Origin: JAHEFU01 sp041395205
GTDB lineage: Bacteria; 4484-113; JAFGCY01
Length of the DNA: 64,000 nucleotides
Direction of reading: 5' to 3'
Assembly (NCBI GenBank): GCA_041395205.1
Contig: JAWLAZ010000001.1
Coordinates: forward strand, 62,001-126,000
The stretch's first letter is position 1. Each line of letters opens with the position of its first letter. Positions 9,628-18,866 of this stretch are shown piece after piece. Both the position numbers and the translations under genes were made by a program. The notes beneath the pieces are model-generated. The model did no database searches, was not told the origin of the DNA, and saw only the letters and a program-made list of their open reading frames with translations.

Positions 9628-12351
9628 ATGAGTGTTTCTCGTATATATCAGAACCCGCTGGCGATCAGAAAACGCCAACCGTAACCTCAAGATCACGGGG
9701 ATGAACATCTCCAAGTCCTGGAGCGACTCTCCAGTGGTCTGAGGATCAACCGCGCCGCAGACGACGCCGCCGGCCTCTCCATCAGTGAGAAGTTGCGCAG
9801 CCAGATCCGCGGCCTGAACCGCGCCAGCACCAACGCCCTGGACGGCATTTCGCTGATCCAGACCGCCGAAGAGTGCACTCAACGAGACCCACAGCATCCT
9901 GCAGCGCATGCGTGAGCTGTCGGTGCAGGCTGCCAACAGCACACCGCCGGCGACCGCATCGCGATCCAGCAGGAAGTGACGCAGCTCGTTGACGAGATCA
10001 ACCGCATCTCCGACACCACGGAGTTCAACACCAAGACCCTGCTGGACGGCACGCTCGGCGCGCTGATCTCCACCGACGACTTCAGCCGCATCAGTGCGGC
10101 GGTGACCGGCAATGTCGGCAAGGGTGGCAACTTCGTGCTGAAGGCCGCGGCGCTGACCACCGGCCAGCTGCAGGTGCAGAAGTCCGACGTGTTCTCCACG
10201 GTGCAGCAGGCGGATGCCGTCGGCCGGCTGAACTCCGCGCTGACCTTCCGTGCGGATGCCGAGATCGCCACCGCCAGCACCAACGGCGTGGGGCATACCG
10301 GAATCTACCAGGTCGAGGTGCTCAATGACAGCTTCGGCAGTGTGGCCGTGCAGAGCACGGGGCCCGGCACCTTCCGCATCAGCGGTGCCTCGCTCAGTGG
10401 CGGCGGCCTGAGCATCGGCCGCAACCTGCAGGCCGAGGAGCTGACGGTCGGTGACAAGATCCTGCTGACTGTCAACACCCAGAGCGGCGTGAGCACGGTG
10501 AGCATCGTGATCGGCAGCCTCGGGACCGACATGGACAGCCTCGCGGGCCTGATGAGCAACGCCCTCAACGGCGGCCTGGCCAATGTCTCGAACGTGACCT
10601 TCACCGCCAGCGGCACCTTCAGCATCAATGTCTCGAACGGTGGCTCCACGCTCTCCGTGATCAGCACGCAGTTCGTGGACGTGGACGGCAGCGGCTCGGA
10701 CTTCTACATCAGCTTCGACAGCAGCGGTGCTTCCAACACCTTCTACAGCGCCGTGCAGTACAGCTTCTTCAACAACGGCAGCGCCACCTCCGGCAGCCTG
10801 ACGCGTGCCGGCGGTGCCAGCATCAGCGGCCACTTCTTCTCGATCGGCAGCGCGACCACCGGCACGATCGGGATCCGCTTCGACGTGCGCTACGACTTCA
10901 GCCAGGTCAGCCTTGCAAACAACACCCAGACGGATACCATCAACTGGAGCCGCTGGGAAGGCGGCAACAGCATCCAGGAGTACGGCAAGGTCTGGCAGGA
11001 CGGCCCGGCGGTCACCAACGGGACCTTCATCGTCTCCAGCGCCGGAACGCGCACCTATGCAATCTATGAGTTTGACAACCAGGCCTACACGGACCTCGTG
11101 GCCGGCGGCGTGGACCAGGACATCGCCTTCAAGACCGCACGCGGCGCGCGCCAGGTTGACATCAACGGTGACAACCTGTTCAGCATCGGCGTGGCCTTCC
11201 AGGGCGCGGTGGGCAGCGACCTCGAGAACATCCACTTCGCCGTCGACGGGATCATGCAGAGCGGCGAGCAGGCCACCTTCAACATCAGCACCAACAACGT
11301 GCTGACCGCCGACCAGCTCAATACGCTTGCGAGCCTCAACCGCTTCCAGGAATTCGGCGTGTTCAACGGCCGCGACAACGTGGAACTGACGCTGTTCCTG
11401 CGCGGCTCCAGCGAAAGCACGACGATCAACCTCACCAAGAACGACAGCTTCGAGGACATGGCGGGCAAGATCAGCCTGGCGATGTACAACACGGACGGCA
11501 GCGGCATCATCAAGAGCGGGATCATCAACCCGCAGCAGGTGCCGGATCTCGTGCATGTCAACACGATCGGCATGGCCAAGGGCACGATGTCCATCACCAC
11601 GGCGGTGCCGGGAGCCGAGATCGTCTTCGCCGGTGACGAGAGCATCCTGAAGGCCCTGTCCCTGATCGAGGTCCAGGAGGGCGAAGCGCCGGTCTACAGC
11701 ATCAGCGCCTTCAACATCGAGAAGAACGCCGAGATCGGCAAGGTGATCGTCAACTCCAATGAGATCAACGGCCTGCTGCCCGGCGTGAAGCTGTTCTTTG
11801 ACAACACCCTCGGGCTCAAGCTCGATGCCCAGCCCCCGGTCAGCCTGGCGGGCGGCGGCAGCAACGGCATGATCAGCTTCGGCTACATGCAGCCCACGGA
11901 GCGCCCGACGATCTCGCTCGGCGGCAGCATCGAGAGCTTCTTCGTGCACGTCGCCCCGCGGGACTTCAGCCTGCAGATCGGTGCCAACCAGGGCCAGACC
12001 ATCAACACCTTCATCGCCGACATGAGTGCCGAGGCACTCGGCGTGGAGGGCCTTGTGGTCGTCACGAGCGACCTGGCTCAGGAGGCGATCAGCATCGTTG
12101 ACAACGCCATCAACACCGTCAGCAGCCAGCGTTCCCGCCTCGGTGCCCTGCAGAACCGCCTGGAGAGCACGATCCGGAACCTGGACGTCAGCGCTGAGAA
12201 CCTGACATCATCCGAGAGCCGCATCCGTGACGTGGACGTGGCACTCGAGACGATCAACTCGACCCGCAACCAGATCCTGCTGCAGGCCGGTGTGGCGGCG
12301 ATGGCCCAGGCCAACCAGCTGCCCAACCAGATGCTGCAGCTGCTGAGCTAA
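9628..12351 (+). CDS. Giant flagellin, copy 4 (5' end damaged)
   Basis: Fourth flagellin of about 900 aa. From about 9970 the frame is clean to the stop and encodes 791 aa: the last part of the N-terminal D1 region (DEINRISDTTEFNTKTLLDG), the long central domain and the D1/D0 C-terminus. It is clearly diverged from copies 1 and 2 (for example SRISAAVTGNVGKGGN, and INTVSSQRSRLGALQ near the end), so it is a genuine separate gene. The first 340 bp repeat the start of copy 2 but carry several indels, such as extra AAAA near 9668 and loss of GGA in the ribosome binding site at 9617-9620. The N-terminus is therefore unreliable; the gene is probably intact in the organism. Confidence 0.88.
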
Positions 12352-12382
12352 ATCCAGCCAATCCCCCAGCACTACGAGAAGC

Positions 12383-12420
12383 GCCTCCCCTGACCAGCCG
12401 GTCGGGGGAGGCCGCTTTAT
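12383..12420 (+). terminator. Terminator of flagellin copy 4
   Basis: Hairpin with outer stem GCCTCCCC (12383-12390) / GGGGAGGC (12405-12412) and inner GACC/GGTC, followed by CGCTTTATT. Located 31 bp after the stop. Confidence 0.85.
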
Positions 12421-12502
12421 TGGGATCTAGGAGCTGGGTTGTGGGGTGTAGGGATAGTTGTCAGAAGCAGAATGAGAAGCAGAAGAAAAGTGACATCTGT
12501 AG

Positions 12503-12521
12503 CAGCGGCTCCCAGCCGCTG
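12503..12521. repeat. Dispersed hairpin CAGCGGCT-CCC-AGCCGCTG
   Basis: Perfect 8-bp stem with a 3-nt loop, preceded by GTAG. A sister at 36922-36940 has CAGCGGCG-CCT-CGCCGCTG, where the last base pair of the stem has changed on both sides (T-A to G-C), so pairing is conserved. Member of the dispersed hairpin family described at 54510. Confidence 0.65.
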
Positions 12522-12540
12522 AACTGATTTCAGCGCCAGA

Positions 12541-12864
12541 TCAGCTGGCAACAGAACCGACGTCATCGACCTTGTCTCCCTGGTTCAGCGGACGCCTGAA
12601 GGGAATCAGGATTCCAACAAGGCACGCATAGGTTAGGCTGGACCACATGTCACTGTTGCTGGGTTCTGATCCAGCCAGAGCCATTGCATGCAGGGATGCA
12701 CTGATGATGATTCCAAGCCTGGCGAAAGTGATCCAGATTCCTGTCCAAGCAGGCATCGAGCCTGTCTTGTTCAATTCAACATATGAAGGCAGCCTGAACA
12801 CGAGGCCAATGATGCTGAGCAGCATCACGAGGATTGTCATCACCCAGGAGATCATGTGCCACAT
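12541..12864 (-). CDS. Small membrane protein, unknown function
   Basis: Predicted 107-aa protein with about three hydrophobic segments (MISWVMTILVMLLSIIGLVF, WIWITFARLGIIISASLHAM-like and LTYACLVGILIPF). The ATG at 12864 was preferred because GAGGCG lies just upstream; a TTG 45 bp earlier would add a polar stretch. Both neighbours are separate units: the flagellin array is on the other strand and the beta-helix lipoprotein lies upstream beyond a hairpin-rich gap. No family recognised. Base composition is slightly less GC-rich than neighbouring genes. Confidence 0.6.
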   Translation of the reverse strand: MWHMISWVMTILVMLLSIIGLVFRLPSYVELNKTGSMPAWTGIWITFARLGIIISASLHAMALAGSEPSNSDMWSSLTYACLVGILIPFRRPLNQGDKVDDVGSVAS

Positions 12865-12988
12865 GCTTTCGCCTCGGGCATACCGGAAGTTATCGTGATC
12901 GTAGCACAATGGTGGAGTGAGGCGGCTATATGTCCCTTTGATCAGGCGGCGAGGTGCTGTCCCTGCATACGACTGTCAACCGATTGTT

Positions 12989-13042
12989 GTCAGGCTGACA
13001 GCCTGACTTCCGCTACCCCCTGCAATCCCGCCGCTGGCGGGA
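12989..13042. repeat. Pair of dispersed hairpins
   Basis: GTCAGGCT-GAC-AGCCTGAC at 12989-13007 and TCCCGCC-GCT-GGCGGGA at 13026-13042, 18 bp apart, just downstream of the beta-helix lipoprotein gene. Both are perfect stems with 3- to 4-nt loops and belong to the REP-like hairpin set of this genome. Either could also end transcription of the lipoprotein gene, though there is no T-run. Confidence 0.6.
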
Positions 13043-13053
13043 CTCCTACACCC

Positions 13054-14805
13054 TCACTCGGCTTCGTAGCAGCCCGCATCCAGCTTGCCGTCCAGCTGCG
13101 GCAGGATGCGCGGCATGCCGTCGAAGTCCAGCGGCGGGACGAGCAGGCTGTCCGTATCCAGCTCGGTGGCGACGGAACCCGTGAGGATGTGGTAGTCGTC
13201 AATCAGCGGACCGAGGAAGCAGGCCTCGTCGGTCATCAGCACGCTGTGCATTTCATTGCCCGTTGCCAGGCGCCATTCCGTCAGGTCGAGGATGTCGTCA
13301 CCGCCGTTCTCGGTGAAGCGCCCGATCACGAGATTGTAATCGCTCGTGAAGCCGCTCTGGGAATCCGGGCTGACATCCACCGCTCCGCGGAAGGAATGCC
13401 TGCTCCAGAAGATGTTGTTGCGCAGGGTGTTGCCGGTGCTGCCGTTGTTGATCGTCACGCACCAGCGGCCGTCAGTGGCCTGGATGATCGTATTGCAGAT
13501 CACCAGGTTGCCGGTGCTGGCCAGGCCGTCGCCGCTGTACATCACGAGTCCCGTGGCATGGTTGTCATACAGCAGGTTGTTGCGGATCACGCTGTCCTGC
13601 AGGCCGTCCATGTTGAGTGCCGCCCCGCCGTCGCTGCCGTTGTCAAAGCAGATATTGCGCTCGATCAGCGCATCACTCATGATCCCGTCCCCGCCCTGGC
13701 TGGCATCAGCATTGAACTGGATCCCGCTGGCGCGGTTGCTGAAGCAGATGTTGCCGCGCGCGATGTTCTCATCGCCGCTGTTGCTGAGGTAGATCCCGTG
13801 TTCATCCACACTGTAGCTGCAGGAGTTGTAGGAGACGTTCAGGCGGTCCACGAAGCCGCTGAAGATCCCCCAGCGGAAGTTGCCCGTGCAGGTGTTGTGG
13901 CGCAGCACGATGTCATGCGCCGGCTGCGTGTCGCTGCCCACCACGCGGATCCCGGCCCGGGAGCAGCCAATCACGGTGAAGCCCTCAATCACGATGTCAT
14001 GGATGTCGGGAGCCTCGAAGTTCTCGATGTTGATTCCGTCCGGCGTCTCAGGGTTGTCAAAGATCACGTTCGCACCCTCGAGTGCCGAGAAGGTAACGGG
14101 TGCACCCGGTGAGCCGCTCCGGCTGAGCATGAAGCCTTCGTAGTTGCCCGGACGGACGATCACGGTATCACCGGCCTGAACCGTATCTGCGGCCTTCTGC
14201 AGGGTGGCCCAGGGCAGGCTCAGACTGCCTGGATTGTTGTCATTGCCGCCGTTGCTTTCCGGGGAGACGAAGAAGATGCCGCCCTGATGGTCCTCATCGT
14301 AGACAAGTGTCAGGCTGTCCAGCTCAGACTGCTGGCCCCCGGCCTGCAGAGATGGAACCAACGCCGCGAAGTACATGAATCCGGCCGGGGAAACCAGCCC
14401 CGGGAAAGTACTGAGCTCCGAGACGGCCAGCCCGCCTTCCATCCGGCTGAAGCCCACCCAGCGGTCTTTCTGGAAATCCGCAGCAGCAATGTACAGATTG
14501 CCGCTGCCCATTGCGATCAGGCTTTCCACCGTACCGCCGGGATCGGCGGTCTGGAAGATGCTCCAGGCCAGCTCTGTCTGCGTGGGCTTGAAGATCCGAC
14601 CGAGATCCAGCGGTTCAGCCAGCACCTGGCTGTGGGGCTGCACCAGACTGATACGGTGGGATTCGATCACACTCGGACGGCGCAGGGCATCCAGGCCATC
14701 CAGACCAGGCAGGCCGGAAGGATCAGCTTCCAGCTGCGGTGCAGCGGAGGCGCAGGCCGCAAGCAGGGACGTCAGCAGGAGAATCAGGATGCGTGGAAAC
14801 TGCAT
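13054..14805 (-). CDS. Lipoprotein with right-handed beta-helix domain
   Basis: 583-aa exported protein with signal peptide and lipobox LLAAC, so probably outer-membrane or surface anchored. Residues ~30-190 share a pattern with two other lipoproteins in this window (SGLPGLDGL start, YIAAADFQKDRW, YFAAL...). From about 195 a NDNNPGSLSLPWATLQKAAD segment opens a right-handed parallel beta-helix of the NosD/pectate-lyase type, with repeated N-x-(I/V)-x-x-N rungs to ~520. Beta-helix proteins of this kind often bind or cleave acidic polysaccharides. No catalytic residues can be assigned with confidence, so the substrate is unknown. Monocistronic by context. Confidence 0.85.
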   Translation of the reverse strand: MQFPRILILLLTSLLAACASAAPQLEADPSGLPGLDGLDALRRPSVIESHRISLVQPHSQVLAEPLDLGRIFKPTQTELAWSIFQTADPGGTVESLIAMGSGNLYIAAADFQKDRWVGFSRMEGGLAVSELSTFPGLVSPAGFMYFAALVPSLQAGGQQSELDSLTLVYDEDHQGGIFFVSPESNGGNDNNPGSLSLPWATLQKAADTVQAGDTVIVRPGNYEGFMLSRSGSPGAPVTFSALEGANVIFDNPETPDGINIENFEAPDIHDIVIEGFTVIGCSRAGIRVVGSDTQPAHDIVLRHNTCTGNFRWGIFSGFVDRLNVSYNSCSYSVDEHGIYLSNSGDENIARGNICFSNRASGIQFNADASQGGDGIMSDALIERNICFDNGSDGGAALNMDGLQDSVIRNNLLYDNHATGLVMYSGDGLASTGNLVICNTIIQATDGRWCVTINNGSTGNTLRNNIFWSRHSFRGAVDVSPDSQSGFTSDYNLVIGRFTENGGDDILDLTEWRLATGNEMHSVLMTDEACFLGPLIDDYHILTGSVATELDTDSLLVPPLDFDGMPRILPQLDGKLDAGCYEAE

Positions 14806-14872
14806 GTTTTCTTATACCCTTCAGTACTGACCAGACCCGGGGCCCATGGTTCCCGGGATTGTCCGCTGGAAA

Positions 14873-14902
14873 CAAAAAAGGGGAGCACGCAGCTCCCCTT
14901 TT
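14873..14902 (-). terminator. Terminator of the five-gene membrane operon
   Basis: AAAAGGGGAGC / GCTCCCCTTTT with a 5-nt loop, 27 bp after the last gene of the operon. Read on the minus strand it ends in a run of six T. It may also work in the other direction. Confidence 0.88.
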
Positions 14903-14928
14903 GTCTTGTGCAGATTCGGACCTTGAGC

Positions 14929-15549
14929 TCACTGACCCCTGAAGGAGTCGATGATGAACTGGAAGCGGCCGATCAGCAGCGAGATACGGGCCATCACGGT
15001 GTAGCCGAAACTGGCGCCGAAGCTGACCATGATGAAAACGATGCCCAGCCGGCTGATCACGCCCACTGTCTTCCTGTGCTCCAGGCTGAAGAAGAAGTAG
15101 ATCAGCGTGGAGAACACGGCCACGAGGATGAGGATCTGGTTGATCACCGGACCCACGCCACCGCCATAGGGCTGCAGGGTCTGGCTGAGCTGGGGCAGCA
15201 GCAGCGAATGCACGATCAGCGGCAGGGAGTAACCCGCGAAGCCGCCGATGTACAGCGCGAATGACATGCGTGAAAGCCAGCTCAGGCTGGGGATGATGCG
15301 CAGCAGGATGAAGATGCCGAGCATCGTCGGAATCAGCACCCAGTAGTTGTGGTGCTGCTGCATCTCCTGGAACACGAGCGGGTAGATCGTGCTCCAGTAC
15401 TGGATGTTCACGTAGTAGCCGACGCTGATGCCGAGATACAGGTGCTCGCCGAACTTGAAGGCCGGGTTGTCCCTGTAGATGAAGCTGAACATCATCAGCG
15501 TCAGGCCGACCGCGATCCATGTACCGATTACTTCACCGACCGGGATCAT
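14929..15549 (-). CDS. Polytopic membrane protein, last gene of five-gene operon
   Basis: 206 aa with about six transmembrane segments: WIAVGLTLMMFSFIY, a segment around ISVGYYVNIQYW, MLGIFILLRIIP, FALYIGGFAGYSLPLIV, ILILVAVFSTLIYFFF and IVFIMVSFGASFGYTVMA. No recognised catalytic motif. Its ATG overlaps the stop of the upstream gene (ATGA, 15546-15549), implying translational coupling. It probably forms the membrane platform of the complex encoded by this operon together with the 234-aa protein. Function unknown. Confidence 0.82.
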   Translation of the reverse strand: MIPVGEVIGTWIAVGLTLMMFSFIYRDNPAFKFGEHLYLGISVGYYVNIQYWSTIYPLVFQEMQQHHNYWVLIPTMLGIFILLRIIPSLSWLSRMSFALYIGGFAGYSLPLIVHSLLLPQLSQTLQPYGGGVGPVINQILILVAVFSTLIYFFFSLEHRKTVGVISRLGIVFIMVSFGASFGYTVMARISLLIGRFQFIIDSFRGQ

Positions 15550-16421
15550 GCATTCCTCCTTTCCTCACGCTGGCGCTTGTTGGCGATGAAGTAGCAGATG
15601 TTGGCAAGGATGATCGAGAGCACGATGAACAGGTGCACGGCGCTCTGGGCATCCATGCCCTTCACGGCATTGCCGGCCACGCGGGGCCCGCCGTTCTTGA
15701 AGTTGGGATACTTGTCCATCAGCAGCACGTCGTATTCCGCGCTGCCCTTCATTCCACCGGAGATGCCATCCAGCTGCCCCGCCTGGTAGTAGGGGTAGTA
15801 GCCGGCGGCGGAGACCGCGGTGCAGGCCGCACTCATCGGCACATTCTCCGGAGCACTGGCGAAGGCGATCCAGACCTCGACCGTGGCGCCCGCGGCGATG
15901 TCCACGATGTAGTCGCAGTCCTTGACGCGCTGCACGCGCTGGTAGATCGGCATGTTGGCCGTCGGCCGGTTGTAGAAGTCCGTCGGGTAGGTGCCGGTGA
16001 TGCTGTTCGTCAGGCCGCCGACCACCGCCGCGTTGCCGGGCTTGTAGCCGAGGAAGCAGTAGTCCGTACCGCTCTGCTTGCCGTACTGCGCGCCGACTTC
16101 CTCAATCGCCTGCTGGATCAGGGCGGGTCCGCCCGGCCAGAGGGTGAGGATATGCACCTTGTGGTCCTTCTCGAAGCAGTGGGCCAGCAGCGAGTAGGTG
16201 AAGGGCTGCAGCTCCGGCTTGGAGGAGGGGTCGTAGTCAGCGGCGATCATCACGTCACTGCCGTTGGGCAGGGCGTCAATGGCTGCGAAGATCGAGCGCA
16301 CCTCCGGCGTGGTGCCGATCGGCATCTGGATCGGTACCAGCAGCGGCCAGATCACCAGCAGGGCCACACAGCCGAAAATGATCTTGCGGTCCAGGTTGAG
16401 GATCAGTGTCACGAAATCCAT
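15546..16421 (-). CDS. Membrane-anchored soluble-domain protein of five-gene operon
   Basis: 291 aa. An N-terminal anchor (IIFGCVALLVIWPLLVPI) is followed by about 220 residues resembling an alpha/beta fold (GSDVMIAADYDPSSKPELQP, KVHILTLWPGGPALIQQAIE, GTDYCFLGYKPG, DYIVDIAAGATVEVW) and a C-terminal transmembrane helix (AVHLFIVLSIILANICYFIA) with a basic tail. The ribosome binding site GGAGGAGGTGA lies within the end of the upstream gene, 2 nt separating stop and ATG. No enzyme motif recognised. The domain probably faces the periplasm given both anchors, but topology is inferred only. Confidence 0.82.
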   Translation of the reverse strand: MDFVTLILNLDRKIIFGCVALLVIWPLLVPIQMPIGTTPEVRSIFAAIDALPNGSDVMIAADYDPSSKPELQPFTYSLLAHCFEKDHKVHILTLWPGGPALIQQAIEEVGAQYGKQSGTDYCFLGYKPGNAAVVGGLTNSITGTYPTDFYNRPTANMPIYQRVQRVKDCDYIVDIAAGATVEVWIAFASAPENVPMSAACTAVSAAGYYPYYQAGQLDGISGGMKGSAEYDVLLMDKYPNFKNGGPRVAGNAVKGMDAQSAVHLFIVLSIILANICYFIANKRQREERRNA

Positions 16422-16423
16422 TT

Positions 16424-17128
16424 CTAGTCACCTCCTCCCATGTATGTCCGCTCAATTCCGAAGATGATGCGGATCGAGATTGCGATCTGGCTGAGGTAGA
16501 CCCCCAGCAGGATGCCGCGCTTGGCGGCGGCATTCGGGACATTCAGCAGCCAGCCGGTCCACTCCTCGAAATCGATGAAGTGGTACTCATTGCCGAACAG
16601 CATGAAGGTCGGTGTGGCGTTGCTGATCAGGTCGCCGATCGGCACGCGGCCGACCATCATGATGATCGCCGCCACCAAAAGCAGGGTGGCCTCCATGCTG
16701 CGGGCGCGGAAGGCGCGGAAGGCAGCGGAGGCGATGAAGAAGGCCAGCACGGAGAACATCGTGGCCTGCATCGGGATGAACGTGAATTCATAGAGCCAGT
16801 TGAACAGGGAGCCGGTCTCCATGTTCTTCTCGGCGAAGCCCGGGAAGTTGAAGGGTGCAAAGCCCGCGAACATCATCATGGCGAAGGCCGCGATCGTCAC
16901 ATAGGAGAAGGCGAAGCCCGGCCGCTTCATGCGGATCTTCAGCATGTGGTGCTGCAGCAGCGAGAGGATACCGAGGATCGCCGCGAAGCCCACGATGATG
17001 CGCACCCATTCCAGGTAGCCATCCTCCAGATTGGTGCTCACCTCACTGGGAATGTAGTACCTGATCCACATCATGATTCCCGCCACGAAGGCGATGATGA
17101 TGGGCAGTTGTCGTTTCAGGAAAATCAA
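16424..17128 (-). CDS. Polytopic membrane protein of five-gene operon, TTG start
   Basis: 234 aa with six or more hydrophobic segments (IIIAFVAGIMMWIRYY, IIVGFAAILGILSLLQ, YVTIAAFAMMMFAGF, MFSVLAFFIASAAF, ATLLLVAAIIMMVG, LLGVYLSQIAISIRIIF). The nearest ATG is out of frame and closes after two codons. The strong AGGAGG overlapping the previous stop (TAGGAGG) sits 6 nt before an in-frame TTG, so TTG at 17128 is the likely start. Function unknown; co-translated with its neighbours. Confidence 0.8.
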   Translation of the reverse strand: MIFLKRQLPIIIAFVAGIMMWIRYYIPSEVSTNLEDGYLEWVRIIVGFAAILGILSLLQHHMLKIRMKRPGFAFSYVTIAAFAMMMFAGFAPFNFPGFAEKNMETGSLFNWLYEFTFIPMQATMFSVLAFFIASAAFRAFRARSMEATLLLVAAIIMMVGRVPIGDLISNATPTFMLFGNEYHFIDFEEWTGWLLNVPNAAAKRGILLGVYLSQIAISIRIIFGIERTYMGGGD

Positions 17129-17138
17129 CTCATGCCTC

Positions 17139-18821
17139 CTACAGCGGTGTCACCAGATCCTTGAAGAATTTCCATTCGCCGTTGAAGATGAACAGGATCG
17201 CCTGCAGCAGGATGATCGCCATCATCACGGCCTTGGCGATGTCCTGACCCTTCAGGCTGCCCAGCAGCATCGGTTCACGGGAGAGGTAGGCGCTGGCGGC
17301 GTACAGCTCCTCACCGATCAGCGTGTAGTCGCAGGTCACGATGAAGAACGGCAGCTGATGCTCAGCGTCCGTACCGGCGATCTGGATCGCGCCGGTCGCG
17401 GCACCGGTCTCGGCCAGCAGCAGGGATTCGGCGTAGTAGTAGCCCATCAGGAAGATGGCGGCGGGCTTGTCTCGCATCATGATGCCGCAGGTGGCGGCGG
17501 TGAAGGAGAACTGATCGTCCGTCAGGAAGAAGATGTTGTCCTCGCGGTAGGCGTCGGGACGGCCCGCCGTGGCATAGCCTTCCTTGACTACTTCCTGGGC
17601 CACGGTCTGCACCACCGGGTCGCGGTTCGGCACGATCAGATCTGATTCGTAGTCGGCGATCTTGCCGGCCACGCGCCCGAGGATGTTGATCGCCGCCAGG
17701 GTGGAAAGCTCGGAAAGGGACTGCAGGCCGGTGAGGTACATCACGGGCTTGCCCATCTCGGTGGCGCGGCCGATGGCCTCATCGACGGCTTCCAGGCCGG
17801 CGATGCGGCGGATGAACATGTTCGGGTTGCGCCGCGCGAGGATGATGAAGGCCAGGATGATCATGCTGAAGACCAGCGCGAAAGCCAGGTTGTTGCCCTT
17901 GGACTTGTCGAAGGCATTGCCGCGCGGGGTGACGGTGCCGAGGCTGATCTCCTGGGCGAGCTGCGGGCCGCCGGCAGCGGCGGGATCCATCGGATTGGAT
18001 TCCGCGGCACCAAAGGTGCTCATGCGCAGCTGGTACTCAATGTCGGGTACGAGATTGATCGGAATCGAGGCGAACTGCTCAAGACCTGTTGCACTGTCGT
18101 CGGAGGCCGAGGTTCCGGGATTCGGTACGGAGATGGAATCCACAGTGAAATACAGCCGGCCGGCATCCTTGCGCTTTGCCGCATTCACGCCGAACAGATC
18201 AGTGCGATCTCCCTTCGTACCGACGGAAGCCATCGGGGCCATGGCGGATGCGCTGACCCATTCACCACCGCTGCGCATCGCCTCATTCAGGAATTCCCAG
18301 GTCAGAGCCTTGAGCCGCAGATCCTCACCCTTGTAGGTGCGGGCCGCGAACTTGGCCTGCAGGGCGGCGATCTGCTTGTCGAGCCGGCGGAAGACTCGGT
18401 ACTTCTGCCAGTAGGTACGGCGCAGCCCGCCGATCTGCGAACCGGGCAGCTTGTCGATGATCGCCTTGTCGAGATCGCTCTGGGCCTGGTCCATTTCGGC
18501 CTTGGCTGCCGTGCGCTGGTCGAGCAGCGAACCGACTTCGCCGGACAGCCAGCTGCGGGCATCCGTGAGGGTCTGCATTTCCTGCTGGCTGAGCTCGAAG
18601 TGCTTCAGCAGCCGGTCATTGACCCGCAGTTCGACGGAGAACTGATCATTCTCCGTAGGGCTGCCGTCCCAGTCCCAGCTGATGGCCACGGCGGTGCCTT
18701 CATCATTGGCAACGTCGCTGAGTTCCACTCCAGCCGGTTCGGGCACGGCATATGCATGCAGGGGCAGCAGCAGCAGCAGCGCCATGCATGCCAGTAACCG
18801 TTTTCCCATTCCCATGTGCAT
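17139..18821 (-). CDS. Large exported membrane protein, DUF6754-like
   Basis: 560 aa. Signal peptide 1-26; a fibronectin-like beta segment around 30-75; a helical, probably coiled-coil stretch 78-165 (LLDQRTAAKAEMDQAQSDL); a transmembrane helix 311-331; a soluble, highly patterned domain 335-525 including EAIGRATEMGKPVMYLTGLQ and GTDAEHQLPFFIVTCDYTLI; and a final transmembrane helix 528-547. The 335-525 part recalls the uncharacterised DUF6754 family, from memory and not checked. It follows the 375-aa gene by 45 bp and precedes three membrane-protein genes with overlapping or touching ends. Probably the core of an unknown envelope complex. Confidence 0.8.
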   Translation of the reverse strand: MHMGMGKRLLACMALLLLLPLHAYAVPEPAGVELSDVANDEGTAVAISWDWDGSPTENDQFSVELRVNDRLLKHFELSQQEMQTLTDARSWLSGEVGSLLDQRTAAKAEMDQAQSDLDKAIIDKLPGSQIGGLRRTYWQKYRVFRRLDKQIAALQAKFAARTYKGEDLRLKALTWEFLNEAMRSGGEWVSASAMAPMASVGTKGDRTDLFGVNAAKRKDAGRLYFTVDSISVPNPGTSASDDSATGLEQFASIPINLVPDIEYQLRMSTFGAAESNPMDPAAAGGPQLAQEISLGTVTPRGNAFDKSKGNNLAFALVFSMIILAFIILARRNPNMFIRRIAGLEAVDEAIGRATEMGKPVMYLTGLQSLSELSTLAAINILGRVAGKIADYESDLIVPNRDPVVQTVAQEVVKEGYATAGRPDAYREDNIFFLTDDQFSFTAATCGIMMRDKPAAIFLMGYYYAESLLLAETGAATGAIQIAGTDAEHQLPFFIVTCDYTLIGEELYAASAYLSREPMLLGSLKGQDIAKAVMMAIILLQAILFIFNGEWKFFKDLVTPL

Positions 18822-18866
18822 TACCTGCTCTTGTAAGGTTTGATCCGCGGGCCTGGCCCGGCGGTA

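Larger units (their letters stand above)
6425..9965. repeat. Indel-ridden duplicate of 143-3700
   Basis: This block repeats, in the same order, flagellin copy 1, its terminator, the GGGACC spacer and the start of flagellin copy 2. The first ~230 bp match almost perfectly. From about 6655 to about 9965 there are dozens of one- to three-base indels and scattered substitutions, in coding and non-coding DNA alike. Frame is then regained abruptly in a clearly distinct fourth flagellin. Uniform damage across gene and spacer is typical of low-quality consensus through a collapsed or gap-filled repeat rather than gene decay, but a real degraded duplication cannot be excluded. Confidence 0.85.

Noticed and set aside
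12856..14112. 418-codon frame on the plus strand
   Set aside because: Antisense to the beta-helix lipoprotein, which has signal peptide, lipobox and domain support.
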